A DNA stretch of 64,000 bases from Primulina eburnea (Eukaryota; Streptophyta; Magnoliopsida; Lamiales; Gesneriaceae). Below the pieces are notes generated by a model. The model worked only from the letters and a program-made list of their open reading frames with translations. It made no database searches and was not told where the DNA came from. Shown here in pieces: positions 1 through 12,771 of this stretch (the stretch's first letter is position 1; each line of letters begins with the position of its first letter). Position numbers and translations under genes: made by a program. The stretch is taken from contig NC_133108.1 of the NCBI RefSeq assembly GCF_022965805.1, forward strand, positions 19,046,056-19,110,055, read 5' to 3'.

Positions 1-532
1 TTTTTTTAGTATGTAAGCATGCATCACGTGCAAAATGACACTAGTTTTTATTAAAATTGGACCCTTTTGTAAACATTAGCTAGTAATTTTTCACATGTAG
101 TATTCACATATATATTTTTTAATATAAAATATAATTATATTGGAATTTTTTTTCCTATTTACTTTCATGATCGAGTTTTTATTTTACTAGTTTTTTCTAA
201 TAAAAATAATGTATTTCATAATTTTTGACAAGTAATTGCTTCTTAAGGTAAAAGAATTGGTGAAAGATTTAACGGCATGGTCAGTGATACCCCCATGACC
301 CGAGAAACAGCGGAAAGAGCCCGGGTCATGGATGACCTGGGACAATGCATGGATAGCTCGGATCAGGGTAATTTGCAGGAGGAGTTCTTCAAAAACCGGG
401 CAGGAGAATGTCTGGGACATTTTCTCCCCGGGTTACTAGAAGCATGGGATTTCATACAAGCTCCCGGATGATTTCTACCCGGGCTACCTCGATAACAGTA
501 CTGCACTCAAGTACTTGATTAGGTAAGATCTT

Positions 533-792
533 ATCTCGATAATCGTTCCTGACAAAATCCTACTGATTTGACGTGGTGGAAAGTAGGGCGGCGTGACAGG
601 AAGTCAACATCAAATGCTACAAGTGGTAAGTGGGCACTGGAAACAATGGACTCATTACCTTCCTTCCTATAAATAGCAGGTATGTTTACATCTCGATAAT
701 CGTTTCTGACAAAATCCTACTGATGTGACGTGGTGGAAAGTAGGGCGGCGTGACAGGAAGTCAATATCAAAGGCTACAAGTGGTAAGTGGGC
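533..792 (+). repeat. 157-bp-offset direct duplication of a promoter-like segment
   Basis: Positions 533-635 recur at 690-792 with only a few mismatches, an offset of 157 bp. The second unit continues beyond the S insertion at 57698, where the sequence after tgggc resembles that after 635. The TATA-like element lies in the first unit; the corresponding place in the second unit (about 57735-57745) is diverged. Confidence 0.8.
668..675 (+). promoter_or_regulatory. TATA-box-like element in outer LTR remnant
   Basis: The sequence tataaata lies between the two copies of the 103-bp repeat, in a context like plant LTR U3 promoters. No transcription evidence is available. Confidence 0.4.
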
Positions 793-2256
793 TGTAACGT
801 TCGAAAAACCAACCTACGTAAATCGTAGTCATGCAAAATTATTTTAATTGCTTAATTTTTTATTCAACTGATTTTAAATGCTAGCATGACATTTATTATA
901 GGATTAAACGTATGATTGCATGATTAAATGATAATATGATATGATTTCATTAAATTAAGAATTTTACCCAAATATTCCATAATAGGTAGGGAAAAGCAGA
1001 TTGGGGACGACCAAGACAAGAATATTTATTTTTCATTATATAATGGCAAGGCTTCCTAATATGATTAAATGACTTAGTTTTTCTAAAAATATTGGAGTTC
1101 GAATTATTTTACGTGTCGAGCTCGATTTTTCTCGGGAAGCTGGTTTTGGGCAAATAAGGAGTTTTAAAAGATCAAAAATATTATTTTATGGAAAATTATT
1201 TTGTAAACTTTTATTATTTAGTTAATTAAGTGTTATTGGGTCCAGTTTAATAATTTAAGTAGGTCTAATTACCCTTAAGCTTGCAAACCCAAAACAAAGC
1301 CATTAATATGTTAATTAAATTATAAATAAGTGTATTAGGTCTTTGATCACCACAACTTGTTCACATATCAGCCGTAAAACACACCACACACACCTTCAAT
1401 AATTTTCAAAATTTGGAGGAAATGAAAGGCTTGTGTTCTTCGTCGTCCAGTCGTCCAACGTCGCCCCCTCGCCGAATATCGTATATTCGAGCGTCTAAAG
1501 CCATGTTGCTAAACCTTTTTAAACATCATACAAATCATAATATGTGTGTGTTAATCGATTATGTATGAAAAACATTGGTGTTCGATTATTTTACGGTACG
1601 TTACGTATTTTCAAAGTTTCGATGATTTCAAGCTTATTTTAAAAACGTTTTTGAATACAACGAGTATGCTGCCAAAACATGATAGAATATTATTGAATTA
1701 TGGACAGAACATGACAAAATAATTGAGATAAGAAGGCTGGAACCGAAGGGTAAAATTCAGAATAGGAACCGTAGGTGGATGGGTTGTGCAAAATTCAAGG
1801 GTAACGGTTCTTATGCATGGGGCCATGGGGATCGACCAAGTCTGGGGGTTGGGTCCTAAGGATCATAGTTAGGGCCTAGGAAGAGTTCTAGGAGGGCTAG
1901 GGCTCGAGCCATGGGCTAGGGAAGAGTCCACGTGAAGTGGGTCTCTCCCCCACGCGTGCGTGTGAACAGCAACGGCCAAGGGGGCGTACTGCTGGGGCTT
2001 GGGTGAGCTAAGTGGATCCTATAGGGTCCTAGGAATTTGGGAAAGGCCATGGGCCATGGTCTAGAGCGGCTGGGTTGGCAGGTGGCTCTAGAAAACGTGG
2101 GAGAACATGGAGGTGTGCAGGTTACTGTTGGGCATTGAGGTTGATCGCGTGGCTTGATGCGCAGGGTTTGGAGTTGCGCTAGGTGGTCTGGGCGATGGCT
2201 TAGGATGGTTTAGAGAGGGTTAGGAAGGGTCAGGGCTCGTGGTGGCTCGAGCAAGA
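793..2256 (+). mobile_element. S LTR segment 1
   Basis: First third of solo LTR S. It is AT-rich to about 1730, then a GC-richer stretch (1790-2250) is dense in ctagg, ggctcgag and ccatggg words. No open reading frame of note is present. It is interrupted at 2257 by copia-type solo LTR B2. Confidence 0.75.
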
Positions 2257-4304
2257 TGAAATGGGATCATTTAAGGTGCCCGCTTGCGCAACGGAAGTTC
2301 AAAAATTTTTTTCTAGCAAAAATTGAGCATCCTAAAGACTAAGATGTGTATCAAATACAATAAAACACAAAATGACATTTATAGGGTGTTTTAGAAAATT
2401 ACCTATCAATCTCAAGAGATTGATGATGGCTCCAACTAAGATGTAAACACCTTAGCTCTTAAATGGTAGATTGATCTACAAGCCTCCTTTGAGCACTTCT
2501 TGCTCAAAAATTAAGCCCACCACCAACAAGGAAGATCTCCTCTAATTTTGTACTAGAAAAATTAGAAGATTTGTCTTTTGAGAAGAGAGTGCAATCTTCA
2601 ACAATTGAAGAAGAAAGATTATGGAAAAATTGCTAAGGAATTCGGCCATGAGGTGTAGGAGAGAAGGGGAGGAAACTTTCTTGGTTGTGGAAAAATTTAA
2701 GGTAAAAAGTTGCATGTGCATGCCATGCCATTAACTCAAAAGTTGCCTCCAACCCTTCACCTCTCTTGCATGCTTTTTACTTGGGCTTGTAACAATTACA
2801 AGGTCTGTGGACTTTTATTTAAATGTGACGTCCCGAAAATTTGAGGTCCACATGAACCACGTGTGTGCAAGTTATTAAATTCCTTATGTATTTTTCTAAA
2901 TGGTTTTAATGCATGTTTATTTCATTAAATTGGGTTTTAATTCATGATTTATGAATTTGCATTATTTTAAATTATAATATGTTTAGTTGATTCACGTTAA
3001 AACGTTTTCCTTGAGTTTTATGTCTCAGGCGATTATTCGAGGCGGGATCGAGGAAATGAGACCGGCGACGATTTAGGCGATTTTATAATGCGGTATTTTT
3101 ATTTTAAGTTAGGAAGGGGTATTTTGAATAATTTATTTAGTTTTAGTATTTTAAAGCCTAAATTATTTATTTAGGAAGTTTAGAATTTTAAGACTTTTAA
3201 AGTTGGCATTTGTGCATTAATTTTAAATTAAGAGAGTTTATTTAAAGTTAATAGTGGATTAGCATCTTTATAACATTTTAACTAGCATTGTTAAGGAGCA
3301 ACTTGATTAGCCTTTTATTTAGCATTTTAATAGGACAATTAAACAATTAAATTACCTAAATTTTACCCTAACACACGCACACACACCACTAACACACACT
3401 TACACACGTTAAACTCGCAACACACACATACGCATTTCAATTGAATATTTTGATAAGAAAACTTTAGGGTTCTTGGCACCACAGCAGCCGCCCCTTCCCC
3501 TTTATTTTCCAACTAGTTTTCGGAGCTTTTATTGCAAGATAATCGAGCCACCATCGTCCCGGATCAATCCTAGCGCCATCTCCGCTTCGGTATCGTCGTT
3601 ACGGTATTTTTTAAATATCAAAAGGCACGTATAATCTGTTCTTTGTGTATCGATCATGTCATAGTATGCGTTGTGTATTTTAATGCGTGAAAATATGTGT
3701 GTGACGTTCGTCGTTTGAGCGGAAAATGATTTGAATGCGTTTGAAATACTTTTTAGATCTGAAATATCGTAACTTACTGTTCTGATGGAAACTGCGATTT
3801 TTCTGTCGGGATTTTGAGAAAACTTTCAACTTAAAAATTGTAGAAATTTTTGATACATTCGATTGGATATAAAATTCGAGATTTTTGGATGAAAATTGAG
3901 TGAGTTATGACGTTTTTCGGGGGACTGCTCAAACTGCAACTTTTATGAAAATTTGTGTTCTTGAAGTTTAATTGTTGCAGGCTTCATTGGGAATCGACGG
4001 GCGATCGTTGCTGCGTTTAGGTACGGTTATCATGTTGTTAGGAGTTTTATTGGAGGTTCGTTTCATGTCGTTAGGCACTTGAAATAGTGGGTAGACGTAG
4101 GAAGTCTTTTCGGTGTCAATTGTCTTCTTTTTGTACGATATGCGTCGTAAGGTGAACATTATTGTTTTGGGAGTCCATACGAATGCGTTTTAATGTTATG
4201 GCAAGCTAAGATGGGTCTCGAGGTGTCCACTCATAGTCCGTACAATCGAGTCGAGAGCGTTAAACAAAACATGTACAGAAGTTTCGTAAGTTTTCTTGTC
4301 CCGA

Positions 4305-4571
4305 GGGTGCACGGACCCTCACCCAGACCCCCACACGGGGTCCGTGCCTTTGATCCTTCAGCAGTGTCTAGGACCCGAGTGTACACGGACCCATACACGG
4401 ACCCAAGCACGGGGTCCGTGCCTTTGATTCTTTTCGGAACCTTTTTCCCGAGTCTACACGGACCCCTACACGGAGGTAGGCACGGGGTCCGTGTCCCTCC
4501 TTCCTTCTGAGTATCACTTCACCGCACCTAGACGGACCCGTACACGGACCCGGGGTAGGGATCCGTGTACT
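4305..4571 (+). repeat. GGACCC/GGGTCC hairpin repeat, four units, in G2 LTR
   Basis: About four units of roughly 65-75 bp, each built around two or more acacggaccc words and a closing ggggtccgtg, so each unit can fold on itself. The equivalent cluster in element G is at 60935-61202. The reading frames across it (4193-4510 plus, 4368-4574 minus) are compositional artefacts. Confidence 0.8.
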
Positions 4572-4900
4572 CACTGTTTGGAAAAGATTTGTAAGTTATT
4601 TTCGGGGTTTGATGTCATGGTTCAGTGCAAGGATTATCCAGGGCCGTGCTATGGGAAATTTTAGAATGCCCTAAGTAATGATCGAACTTGAGAGTAAGTA
4701 TGACTTCTACATTTAAGTTATGCAAATTCATGTTAGTGTGCAGCAACGGCCCCGATCGAAGTTCCAACGAATCCCTCAACGCCAAGTAAGTATGTTGACG
4801 TGCAAAGAAAATATTTGAAGTTTTTGAGGTATGCTAAATGTCTTGTGACCAAAAGTGAATGGGTTTGGAAGTCGGTGAACGTGGCCGAGGACCTCTCCAC

Positions 4901-5055
4901 CCCGTTAAATTATGAACGGGTTTGAAGTTAGGATTGGAAAGCGTTAAATTATGAACGGGGACCAATCCGTCCGTTAAATTATGAACGGGTTAGATCGTGG
5001 TTGTGAAGCGTTAAATTATGAACGTGGATCAACTGGCCTGTTAAATTATGAACAG
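4901..5055 (+). repeat. CCGTTAAATTATGAACGG hairpin repeat, five units, in G2 LTR
   Basis: The motif gttaaattatgaac occurs five times in about 155 bp. Flanking bases usually extend the inverted repeat (cccgtt...aacggg, cctgtt...aacagg); the last unit is compensated, cctgtt pairing with aacagg. Element G has three units at about 61544-61633. Confidence 0.85.
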
Positions 5056-7192
5056 GGATTTCATGTATGTGGCAGTGGATACGTCCCTGTCAGCCCAGTA
5101 CCGTGGTGTGTCTGATCAGGCGTTTATTATGTATGGGTCACTTGCTTTGAAACATGCCTCTACGCAAAATGATGAAGTTATGTATGTTCAAGTATGCAGT
5201 ATGTTTATGAAAGTTTAAGTTGATGGCACGTCTAAGTATGTATGTACGTATGTTCAAGTTTTAATACGCAAGTCAAGTTTTAAGTATGTAGGTCCTATTT
5301 TAAAGTTGCATGTGATTTTATTATGTACTACTCGTTACTACCAGTTTATACGTGTTGAGTCTTTAGACTCACTAGACTTGATCGATGCAGGTGAGTATGT
5401 TGATGAGGAGACAGGAGGTGGTGACCAAGGGGCAGGCTTGGACTGAGTGGGAGGCTAGACCCAAGGACCGCCTACGTTATTTTAAGATTTTAAGCATGAA
5501 AACATTTATACTCTGATTTTATGAGTGGATTGTGATACATTTTGAGACAGCTTTTTCTTTTAGGAAATTTTAATTGTGATGGTTGATTTCAAAGATACTT
5601 TATGAATAATGAGTGACGACCGTATGGATGTTTCTATTAAAGAAAATTTTTAATTTTTCCGCAAATTTTAAGTATGAAAATACGGGTCGTTACATTAAAG
5701 GTCTCAAACATATTTGAGACCATTTAAACTTCACTTGATTTTACTCAAGCCCACTAGTTTAAAAATTATTTCTAATTGGGCTCTACAAGGCCCAATGTTG
5801 TTTAATTAATTCAACACTTGAATTAATTTAATTATTTGCACTCTACTAGGTCCACTAGTGTTTAATTAATTCAACACTTGAATTAATTTAATTTAGTCAA
5901 TATTAATGTTTATGAAAATAACAATTTTCAAATACATTATTTGTTTGGCCAACTTTTAATTTAAAAACACTTCCTTAAATTAAAAGTCACATTCCCCTTA
6001 TAGAAGCCATACTTTTAATTTTCCTTGGGCTTATAAACTCCTTTATACGTCGTTCAACACATTGAACTATTTTTACTTCTCAACGGGATGTAGAAAGTTA
6101 GCACTTGTGTAGCCTTCAATGGTTCACTGATACAACTAGCCGTGGGTTCACATCTTAATGTGATTCGGGAGTAAACATGTCCTTATATGTGCATACCCCA
6201 ATTGCTCCATTCTTAATTATCAACTCTTTGATAATCAGAACGTCAGAACTCAAGTCTGATAGTACCCAACCAATCATGTTAAACGCCTAGCAGCATCGCT
6301 TACATGATTCCCTAGGTATCAAATGATAGTACCTGCAAGAACCATTCTAATATGGTTAGCATACAGTACTGTCCCTTCATCTCATATATCCCGACCGATT
6401 CGACAACTATTGGTATATCGAGAGCTGTCAAAAAATCGATACTATGTGTCATGTCGTAGTTGCATCGATGGTGTAATCTATGAAACTCCTTTCATAATTA
6501 CCATCATACTCTGATTAGATATTTCATACTACATATACATGATATCACATAGGATATCCATACCCGAAGGTAAACGGTGAATCCCCGACTACAATTCATC
6601 GACTCTTATATGTTTCGACAAAACATCTAACCTTGCCACGTGATGACCCCATGAGAGTTGGTAAACAAGTAAAAGCGCAATGCTAACATAGAGAGTCTCA
6701 TTGTTGTCCCGGGTCATAAGAAGTAATGGTGTACAACCATAAACCAGGATGTTTCCACTCGATAAGTGAGAACCACTTGGAAAGTCCTTTATGGAGGGTT
6801 GTTCAGTGCACTCTACAAGGAGCACCTATCTGCATGTTCGGACATCACAATGTCCCCTACCAACGAAACATGGTACTCACATCGCAGATACTAGTATCGA
6901 ACTCGAGCGGCCTATATCCTTCTTAGCAGCAACCGAATCAACTAGGAACTGTTTAGAATATACAGTATTGCAAATATGAGTTTCATGATACTCATCATAT
7001 GAGCATCTCATTTTTTTTCTATTATTTGTATATTCAAGGACTTTATCTATGTAACTAGCATGGATATACAGATAAAGGAATGCCAAAACATTAATTTCAA
7101 ATATTATTAAAATAAAGATTATTTATACATAGAGTTTCAACATGAACCCTCGACCAACACTTGGCTCAAAGAGCACCTACTCTAACATAAGA

Positions 7193-8006
7193 GCCCACAC
7201 GAAGAGAATTGGTGGACGTAAGGGGAGGGGCTCGCGCGGCGCTGGCTTTTGCAATGTCTTGTTGCGTTGCTCTGGGGCACGGGCTGGGGGTGGCTCAGGT
7301 CTGGAACTGGTCTAGGGTCAGTGAGGGTCAAGTTGGGTCGATGGTTAACTAGCGGAAGTGTCCTAGTTGGGTTAGGTATCCTAGAAGTGCATGGAGTCTC
7401 ACACACACAAACATGCAGAACTTGGGTCAAGTTTCAGGTGAGTTTGAACGAGCTAGGGCTAGGTTCTATGGGCTGGGCTTGGTTAGGAGGGTTCCTATAT
7501 AGGTTGGCTATAGTTTGGCTCGAGGTGGCTCGAGCATGGCTCGAGTAAAAAAGGAGTTGGCTCGGTGTGTCCTTGCAAGGGTCAAATTCAAAAATTTAAG
7601 AACAAAAATAAAATCCATGGGTCCACAGGTGTGGCTCATGATTTTGAAGGGTATAATAAATAATAAAAATGTTATGTTTAAAATTTGTGATCAAAATATA
7701 GAATTTTGGAATTATCCGGGATTTAATCGCTGCACGAAACATTAATTAAAGAATTAATTGAAATGCCTAGCTTTAAGATTTAATGGAAAAATTATATTTA
7801 AGCTTAAATAATTATTTAGAATAATCTCATGCCATTAAAAGTGAGAAAACGATAGATTCGAGAATTTTTACGTCTATGGGCAAAACGGTAATTTTACACC
7901 TAAAAAATACGTAAATGCTTGGCAGCGTCCCGAAGGATCATAACACATGTTAAATGATATTATATGATTTAAATGTTGATTTTGATTATAATATGTACTT
8001 TTATAG
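7193..8006 (+). mobile_element. S LTR segment 2
   Basis: Middle part of solo LTR S, between B2 and A. It contains a GC-rich stretch (7200-7560) with repeated ggctcgag words, then AT-rich sequence. Reading frames such as 7249-7548 resemble no protein and fall in the low-complexity GC stretch. Confidence 0.7.
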
Positions 8007-9995
8007 TGTGGGGACCCCGACGCTAATCATCTTCTTAATCATTTTGGGATTTAATTATCCATAACGATAATCAGGGTCTAAAAATTTTTCTTTTTAAAAT
8101 ATATGTGCGGAACGTAATGGAATTTAACTAATATACATCTCAGTATAAAAGTACAATAATGTACAACAATTATTCAAACAATTCTAAGGTTCAACTACTA
8201 ATTTCAAGTATTAAACCAAGTCTACATCCAAGTCCGGAATCACCACTCTAATCTCGATCTCTCATCATCCTCTTGACCCTGATCCTGCCCCACTTGTTGT
8301 CATGCACACATACAAACAAGACAACAGCCGGATACTCCGGTGAGAATAAATCCCAGTATAAATAATGTATACATACAGTTAACTGAATTAACATAATAGC
8401 ATGAATTATATCTTATCACATGTAGCATAATCAAACAACATGTATCAATCTCAATCTGTAAATAAAACATGAATTGTAATCTACGAAACATAAACCAATA
8501 CGGATCTGTAAATCAAATTCTAGTCTCAATATCTAAGACTTGACTCATCTCTCATTCTAATCTAGGGATCCCGGTGAATAAGAACGTAACAAGTCTCCCA
8601 CCTACTACCACCAGTCGCAGTGGCGGTACGTTTTATTTCTGGACTTTGGTCTAGCTGTATCGAATAATCTACAATAAGAACAATATATGTATCTTAAGCA
8701 TATCGATACACCAAATGTCCAGTGCCTTGGCGTATCTACCAAGACTGCCTAGTCTGACAATGTGCAATGGGTCAGTGACTATACTGTCAAAATCTAACCC
8801 CTCTGTCAGTGACACTCACACAATAGCTCTCTGCTTTCTACTTATAATTCAATAGAATAACATAATCATTAAAACACAAAGGTATAAAAACAATACCATA
8901 CAAGTATGTGGTTTAGGGAAACTCGAGTAGAATCTAACTCAAATCGATCTCCCAATTACATCAATTTATACCTTTCTCTTCTCGGTCTGATGAAGACGAA
9001 GTCTCGTATCCCAATCTGTCCATATCCAATCTGATAATGACAATATCATAGATACTATATCAGTATATAATTCGATTTAAAACCTGTTCTGATCAATACT
9101 CAAATCAAACACAATCTATTAATGTCAATGACATAACAATACAATCCCAATCAATACTGAATCTGATCAATATCAATCAACTGATGTTTCGACGGCATAA
9201 CAATACAGTCTCGATAACCCCGTCAATCTCAACATCACAGATATAATACCAGAATTCATAATCAGTATCATTACAACTCATAATCTGAATAATACTACCA
9301 ATCTGATATCGAATCTCAATCAAATTTACTCTGAAAATCATAACAATTGCGTAAACAATCTATTCGTCAATCTGACTTCAATTATACAATGTCTACTGTA
9401 GCAGAAAAAATATATCTGATTCATATTCAATTCTGACAATATCATAATTTCAAATCATGTCTAAACGCAACAAAACTTACGTCCAGTTGTAGCCTGCGTT
9501 GATAGTAATACAGTACTGCACTCGGATTTGAAAACAGACGGACGGATTGTTTACAACTCACGATAATACTCTTCGAAGAAAACTTAACACTTCTCCCCTC
9601 AATTTTCTCTGTTTCCTCTGGATTAACGTTTGTATGTATATATATATATAACTCGTGCATGATAGAAACGTGGCATGTTCTTGTTCTGCATGACTAGCGC
9701 ATATGCGTCGGGAGTCTTATCCATGCCACCGTGCTGCTCGCGCATATGCGCGCCTCCAGCCACGCATATGCGACCAAGGTTCTGGACGGGTCATGCATAT
9801 GCGCGCATTTCTCGCGCTTGTGCGCCGATGCTTCTGTAATTTTCGCGCATGTGCGCGGGGACTCTTCTTGTCCATCATATCAAATCTTCTTTCGGTTCTC
9901 CCGGTCTGTTCCGTTCCGTCTATAATCATCTTATTTAATAAATAAATTATTTCAGATTACTCTCAGATTACAGTAATAACATCTCGGGCCTTACA
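8007..9995 (-). mobile_element. 3' LTR of element A
   Basis: 1,989 bp; plus-strand ends TGTGGGGACC and GGGCCTTACA. It aligns with 14026-14333 plus 54876-56659. It has a shorter TA tract (about 9635-9650) and fewer GCGCATATGCGC units (9697-9862) than the 5' LTR. The many substitutions relative to the 5' LTR make A older than D or E. Confidence 0.9.
9697..9862 (-). repeat. GCGCATATGCGC-type palindrome cluster in A 3' LTR
   Basis: Around six copies of cgcatatgcg or cgcatgtgcg at 20-40 bp spacing in an otherwise AT-rich LTR. In the sense of the element the cluster lies just upstream of the TA-rich TATA region. The reading frames covering it (9703-9945, 9717-9929) follow from its lack of stops. 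Confidence 0.85.
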
Positions 9996-10010
9996 TTTCT
10001 CCCCCTCTTA
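9996..10010 (-). promoter_or_regulatory. Polypurine tract of element A
   Basis: In sense orientation the sequence is taagagggggagaaa, directly before the 3' LTR. It is identical to the tract of D at 27492-27506, and the preceding ttcgaggacgaactc is shared too. It would prime plus-strand DNA synthesis. Confidence 0.85.
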
Positions 10011-12771
10011 GATTTGAGTTCGTCCTCGAACTCGCAAATAATCAATTCAGATATATCAGAAGAAATGTATACAAGAGGTAAATCTAAAACCCGTCTCAAT
10101 GAATCAATTCTGAAATCTCAATCTTATATCAGATTATGTCTCTCAAATAGTCTCGTAGACATATTTACAATCTTACTGTAGTTCAACAATAGAATAATCT
10201 TCATTTATCTCTGATTCCAAACTCGAATAATACTTCAAGAAGTATATATCATAATACTATTCGACATAACTCTGACAGAATCAATCTAAAAATATTGGCT
10301 ACCCAACATCCGTATATACCAATCAACAATTTATAACAATCAATATCACCATCGGTTACTAATTCTATCCCGATCAAGGACATACTCAATCTTCGGCTTC
10401 CAATACCAATAGTCATTGTCTGACTTTGGCATATTTAATATTTTCCTTAAAAGCTGGTTTTCATTCTTTTCTGAATCGGCTTCATTTTCTTTGTCAGATT
10501 TCTGCTGTTCTCAATTTTAATCTCAGATATCACCGTAATATCATTCCCACTGCGGCAATATATCATATCAACTAGTGCTAGCATCCAGCACTGTAGCTCC
10601 CTGGATATCTTCCAATATCTGGATAGTATCCTCTGGTTATCTGTCAGTCGGTGGATAATATAGGAATGAGTTCATGGTATGTTATGCCACAAATACAAAA
10701 TCAAGCAACATCACAATCTGATATACTTTAATTCGGCATTCTAGTTATTCTGACAGCGATCTGTGTCATTTGGTCATGTTTGTACGTTATCTAGTACAAA
10801 CTAATATATATAGATTGAACAATCTGTCAATCACAATCATATCACATCACAATCTAGAAAGTATTACAGTGACCTCATTACGAAATTCATCGAAATATAC
10901 TCCCCATGTCTAGTCAGAAATATACAAATTCTGTAATAAATCTTGTGATTTCTATCTTTCTGTCTTCATTTATTGAAAATCCATACATATCAATACAAAT
11001 TCTGCCAATATTTCAGTATAATTCTATCATAACTGATTTAATCTGTCTATATCAAAACTGTCTGTTCGAATTATCATACACTTTCTGTTACCTGAACGAA
11101 TACTGAATCCATTTCTGTGTGCTTCTGACCCTATCTGTCATGTCAAATTCGAACTATGCAGCGCAAGAAATCAATTAATAATATAAACTAAAGAAAAATA
11201 CCTACCTGGTATTCGGTTCTGACTATCGATATCAAATTCTGTTGTACAATTCTGAAACATTTGACATCACAAGATAATCATTCTCATACAGTAAAACTCG
11301 CATATCTGTTACTCTGATCGATGCTCTGCTCTGATTATCGAATTTAAGTTCTGAACATTCGGGTTAAATCTCTGAACTGCCGTAATTCTCGAATTCAGCT
11401 CTGATTCGGTTTAAATAATCTGTATCAAACACTGACTCAGAATAACCGTACTATCGAATCAGATTCAAAATAACAATAATCTATACTGATCTAGTGAGTT
11501 CAGTAAACTCATAAAATTCCAATTTCTTGCAATACTGTCAATTCTGACTAATCAATCATATCTTCATGTCGCTCAGATCAACTGCTATATATCATCTGCA
11601 AATGAATATGCCCCCAAACAATATAAGCTGTCTCCAATACTGCTTTGGAACAATAACAATACTCAAGCAGATACAAAACAACAATTGTATAAGATAATCT
11701 GCCAATTCAGACTAAAAATAAATTTCTGACATTTCTGAAATTTCTGATATTTATGATCTTTCTGGTATCGGTATCATTCTCTGTCATGGATCCTGATCTC
11801 AACTGTGTCAAAATCAATCAGTATACTAACTTCAGATATTGCATATTCTGAATACAATCTGTTTCAAGCAGGATTCATATCTGAATAATTTCTGTATACA
11901 ATAATCACAGTTCTCAGAGTATTCAATACAATCTTCAGATATTCGATTCAGTCAGTCAGATGCTGCAAGTATATCAAAATATCACAGATACAACAAGCAT
12001 GAAATCAACAGAATATGTCTGAACATACTGAAACTTGCCATAGAGACACACTAAATCAGATGTAACTCCTGGTCGGTACTCTGCTACTGATCTTTCATTC
12101 TTTCAATTCATTCTGTATCATTCTGTACATTCAATATCCTTCTGTACTGAATTCTAAAATAACAAATAGTACCTGGTATCGATTTAATTCTGAAATTTAT
12201 CTTTCTGATACAAAGTAAATCTGAAATCTTATCTAGGCCAACATCAGCCAACTCATACATCACTGGCAATCTGCCAATGCTAGGCTCGATTTCAGTACAT
12301 CTACTGAATACAGAAGGATACCATCTGCTCCTTTCTGTATCAATCGAGTCATAGACAATACAAATATCGAAGGAATTCTAAATCTAGAATCCTTACCGTG
12401 AAATCTCTACTCATCAGCCATATCTGGTCTGATTCTTATACTCTCCTGAAAGGAATCTATAATAGTTCTGTACTTGTTCAGCATATTAATATCAATAATG
12501 CAGTCAAATCAGAAAACACAAGTACATCATAATCTAACTCGATCTTATTCTCATCTTACTGTAATATACAATATGTCACAGAAATCTCTGATATCAATCT
12601 TTCTATTCTGAAAGGTACAAAGATTAATACTACAGCAATACAGACCCAACAGATACCATATATATCAATGCAACTCAGTCAAAGATAATCATAGGAAATG
12701 CATTAGTATATATCAATACATATGCAACATAATCATAAAAGAACAGTACATGCCACTATATCATCAAGTGC
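10011..12771 (-). other. Non-coding internal region of element A
   Basis: About 2.75 kb of AT-rich sequence with very frequent short words related to ttctgat and aatctga. No frame on either strand resembles pol; the 66-aa frame at 10906-11106 is compositional. In an autonomous relative this interval would hold protease to integrase, so pol is either deleted and replaced or never present. Confidence 0.7.

Larger units (their letters stand above)
1..792. other. Flanking LTR-like remnant, outermost layer of the nest
   Basis: No coding region is supported here. Positions 1-270 are AT-rich without recognisable features. From about 277 the sequence becomes GC-richer, and a TATA-like element is followed by a partial duplication (see 533-792). 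The layer resumes after the S insertion at 57703, where it reads on in register from the TSD tgggc. The piece 57830-57900 has the GC-rich character of plant LTR U5 regions. I infer an old LTR, possibly Ty3/gypsy, but cannot define its ends or family. Confidence 0.4.
2824..5694 (+). mobile_element. Gypsy-type solo LTR 'G2'
   Basis: Starts TGTGACGTCCCG and ends GGGTCGTTACA, with TSD ttaaa at 2819-2823 and 5695-5699. The 2,871-bp sequence aligns along its length with the 5' LTR of element G (59506-62298). It carries a CA-rich tract near 3365-3430, a four-unit GGACCC/GGGTCC repeat (about 4305-4571) and a five-unit hairpin repeat (4901-5055). No internal sequence is present, so it is a solo LTR. 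Confidence 0.9.
2257..7187 (-). mobile_element. Copia-type solo LTR 'B2', split by G2
   Basis: On the plus strand it begins tgaaatggg and ends ctctaaca, matching the ends of the B LTR at 52730-54870. Flanks are caaga (2252-2256) and taaga (7188-7192), a TSD with one C/T difference. Removing the G2 insertion leaves about 2.06 kb, close to the 2,141 bp of the B LTR. No internal region remains. The small reading frames within it (for example 6589-6825) are not conserved proteins. It is an older member of the B family. Confidence 0.85.

Noticed and set aside
4193..4574. Frames of 105 and 68 residues
   Set aside because: They follow from the stop-poor GGACCC repeat and have no protein-like conservation.
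4901..5055. CRISPR-like look of regularly spaced hairpin repeats
   Set aside because: Plant nuclear LTR sequence, short variable units, no cas genes; it is an LTR-internal repeat.
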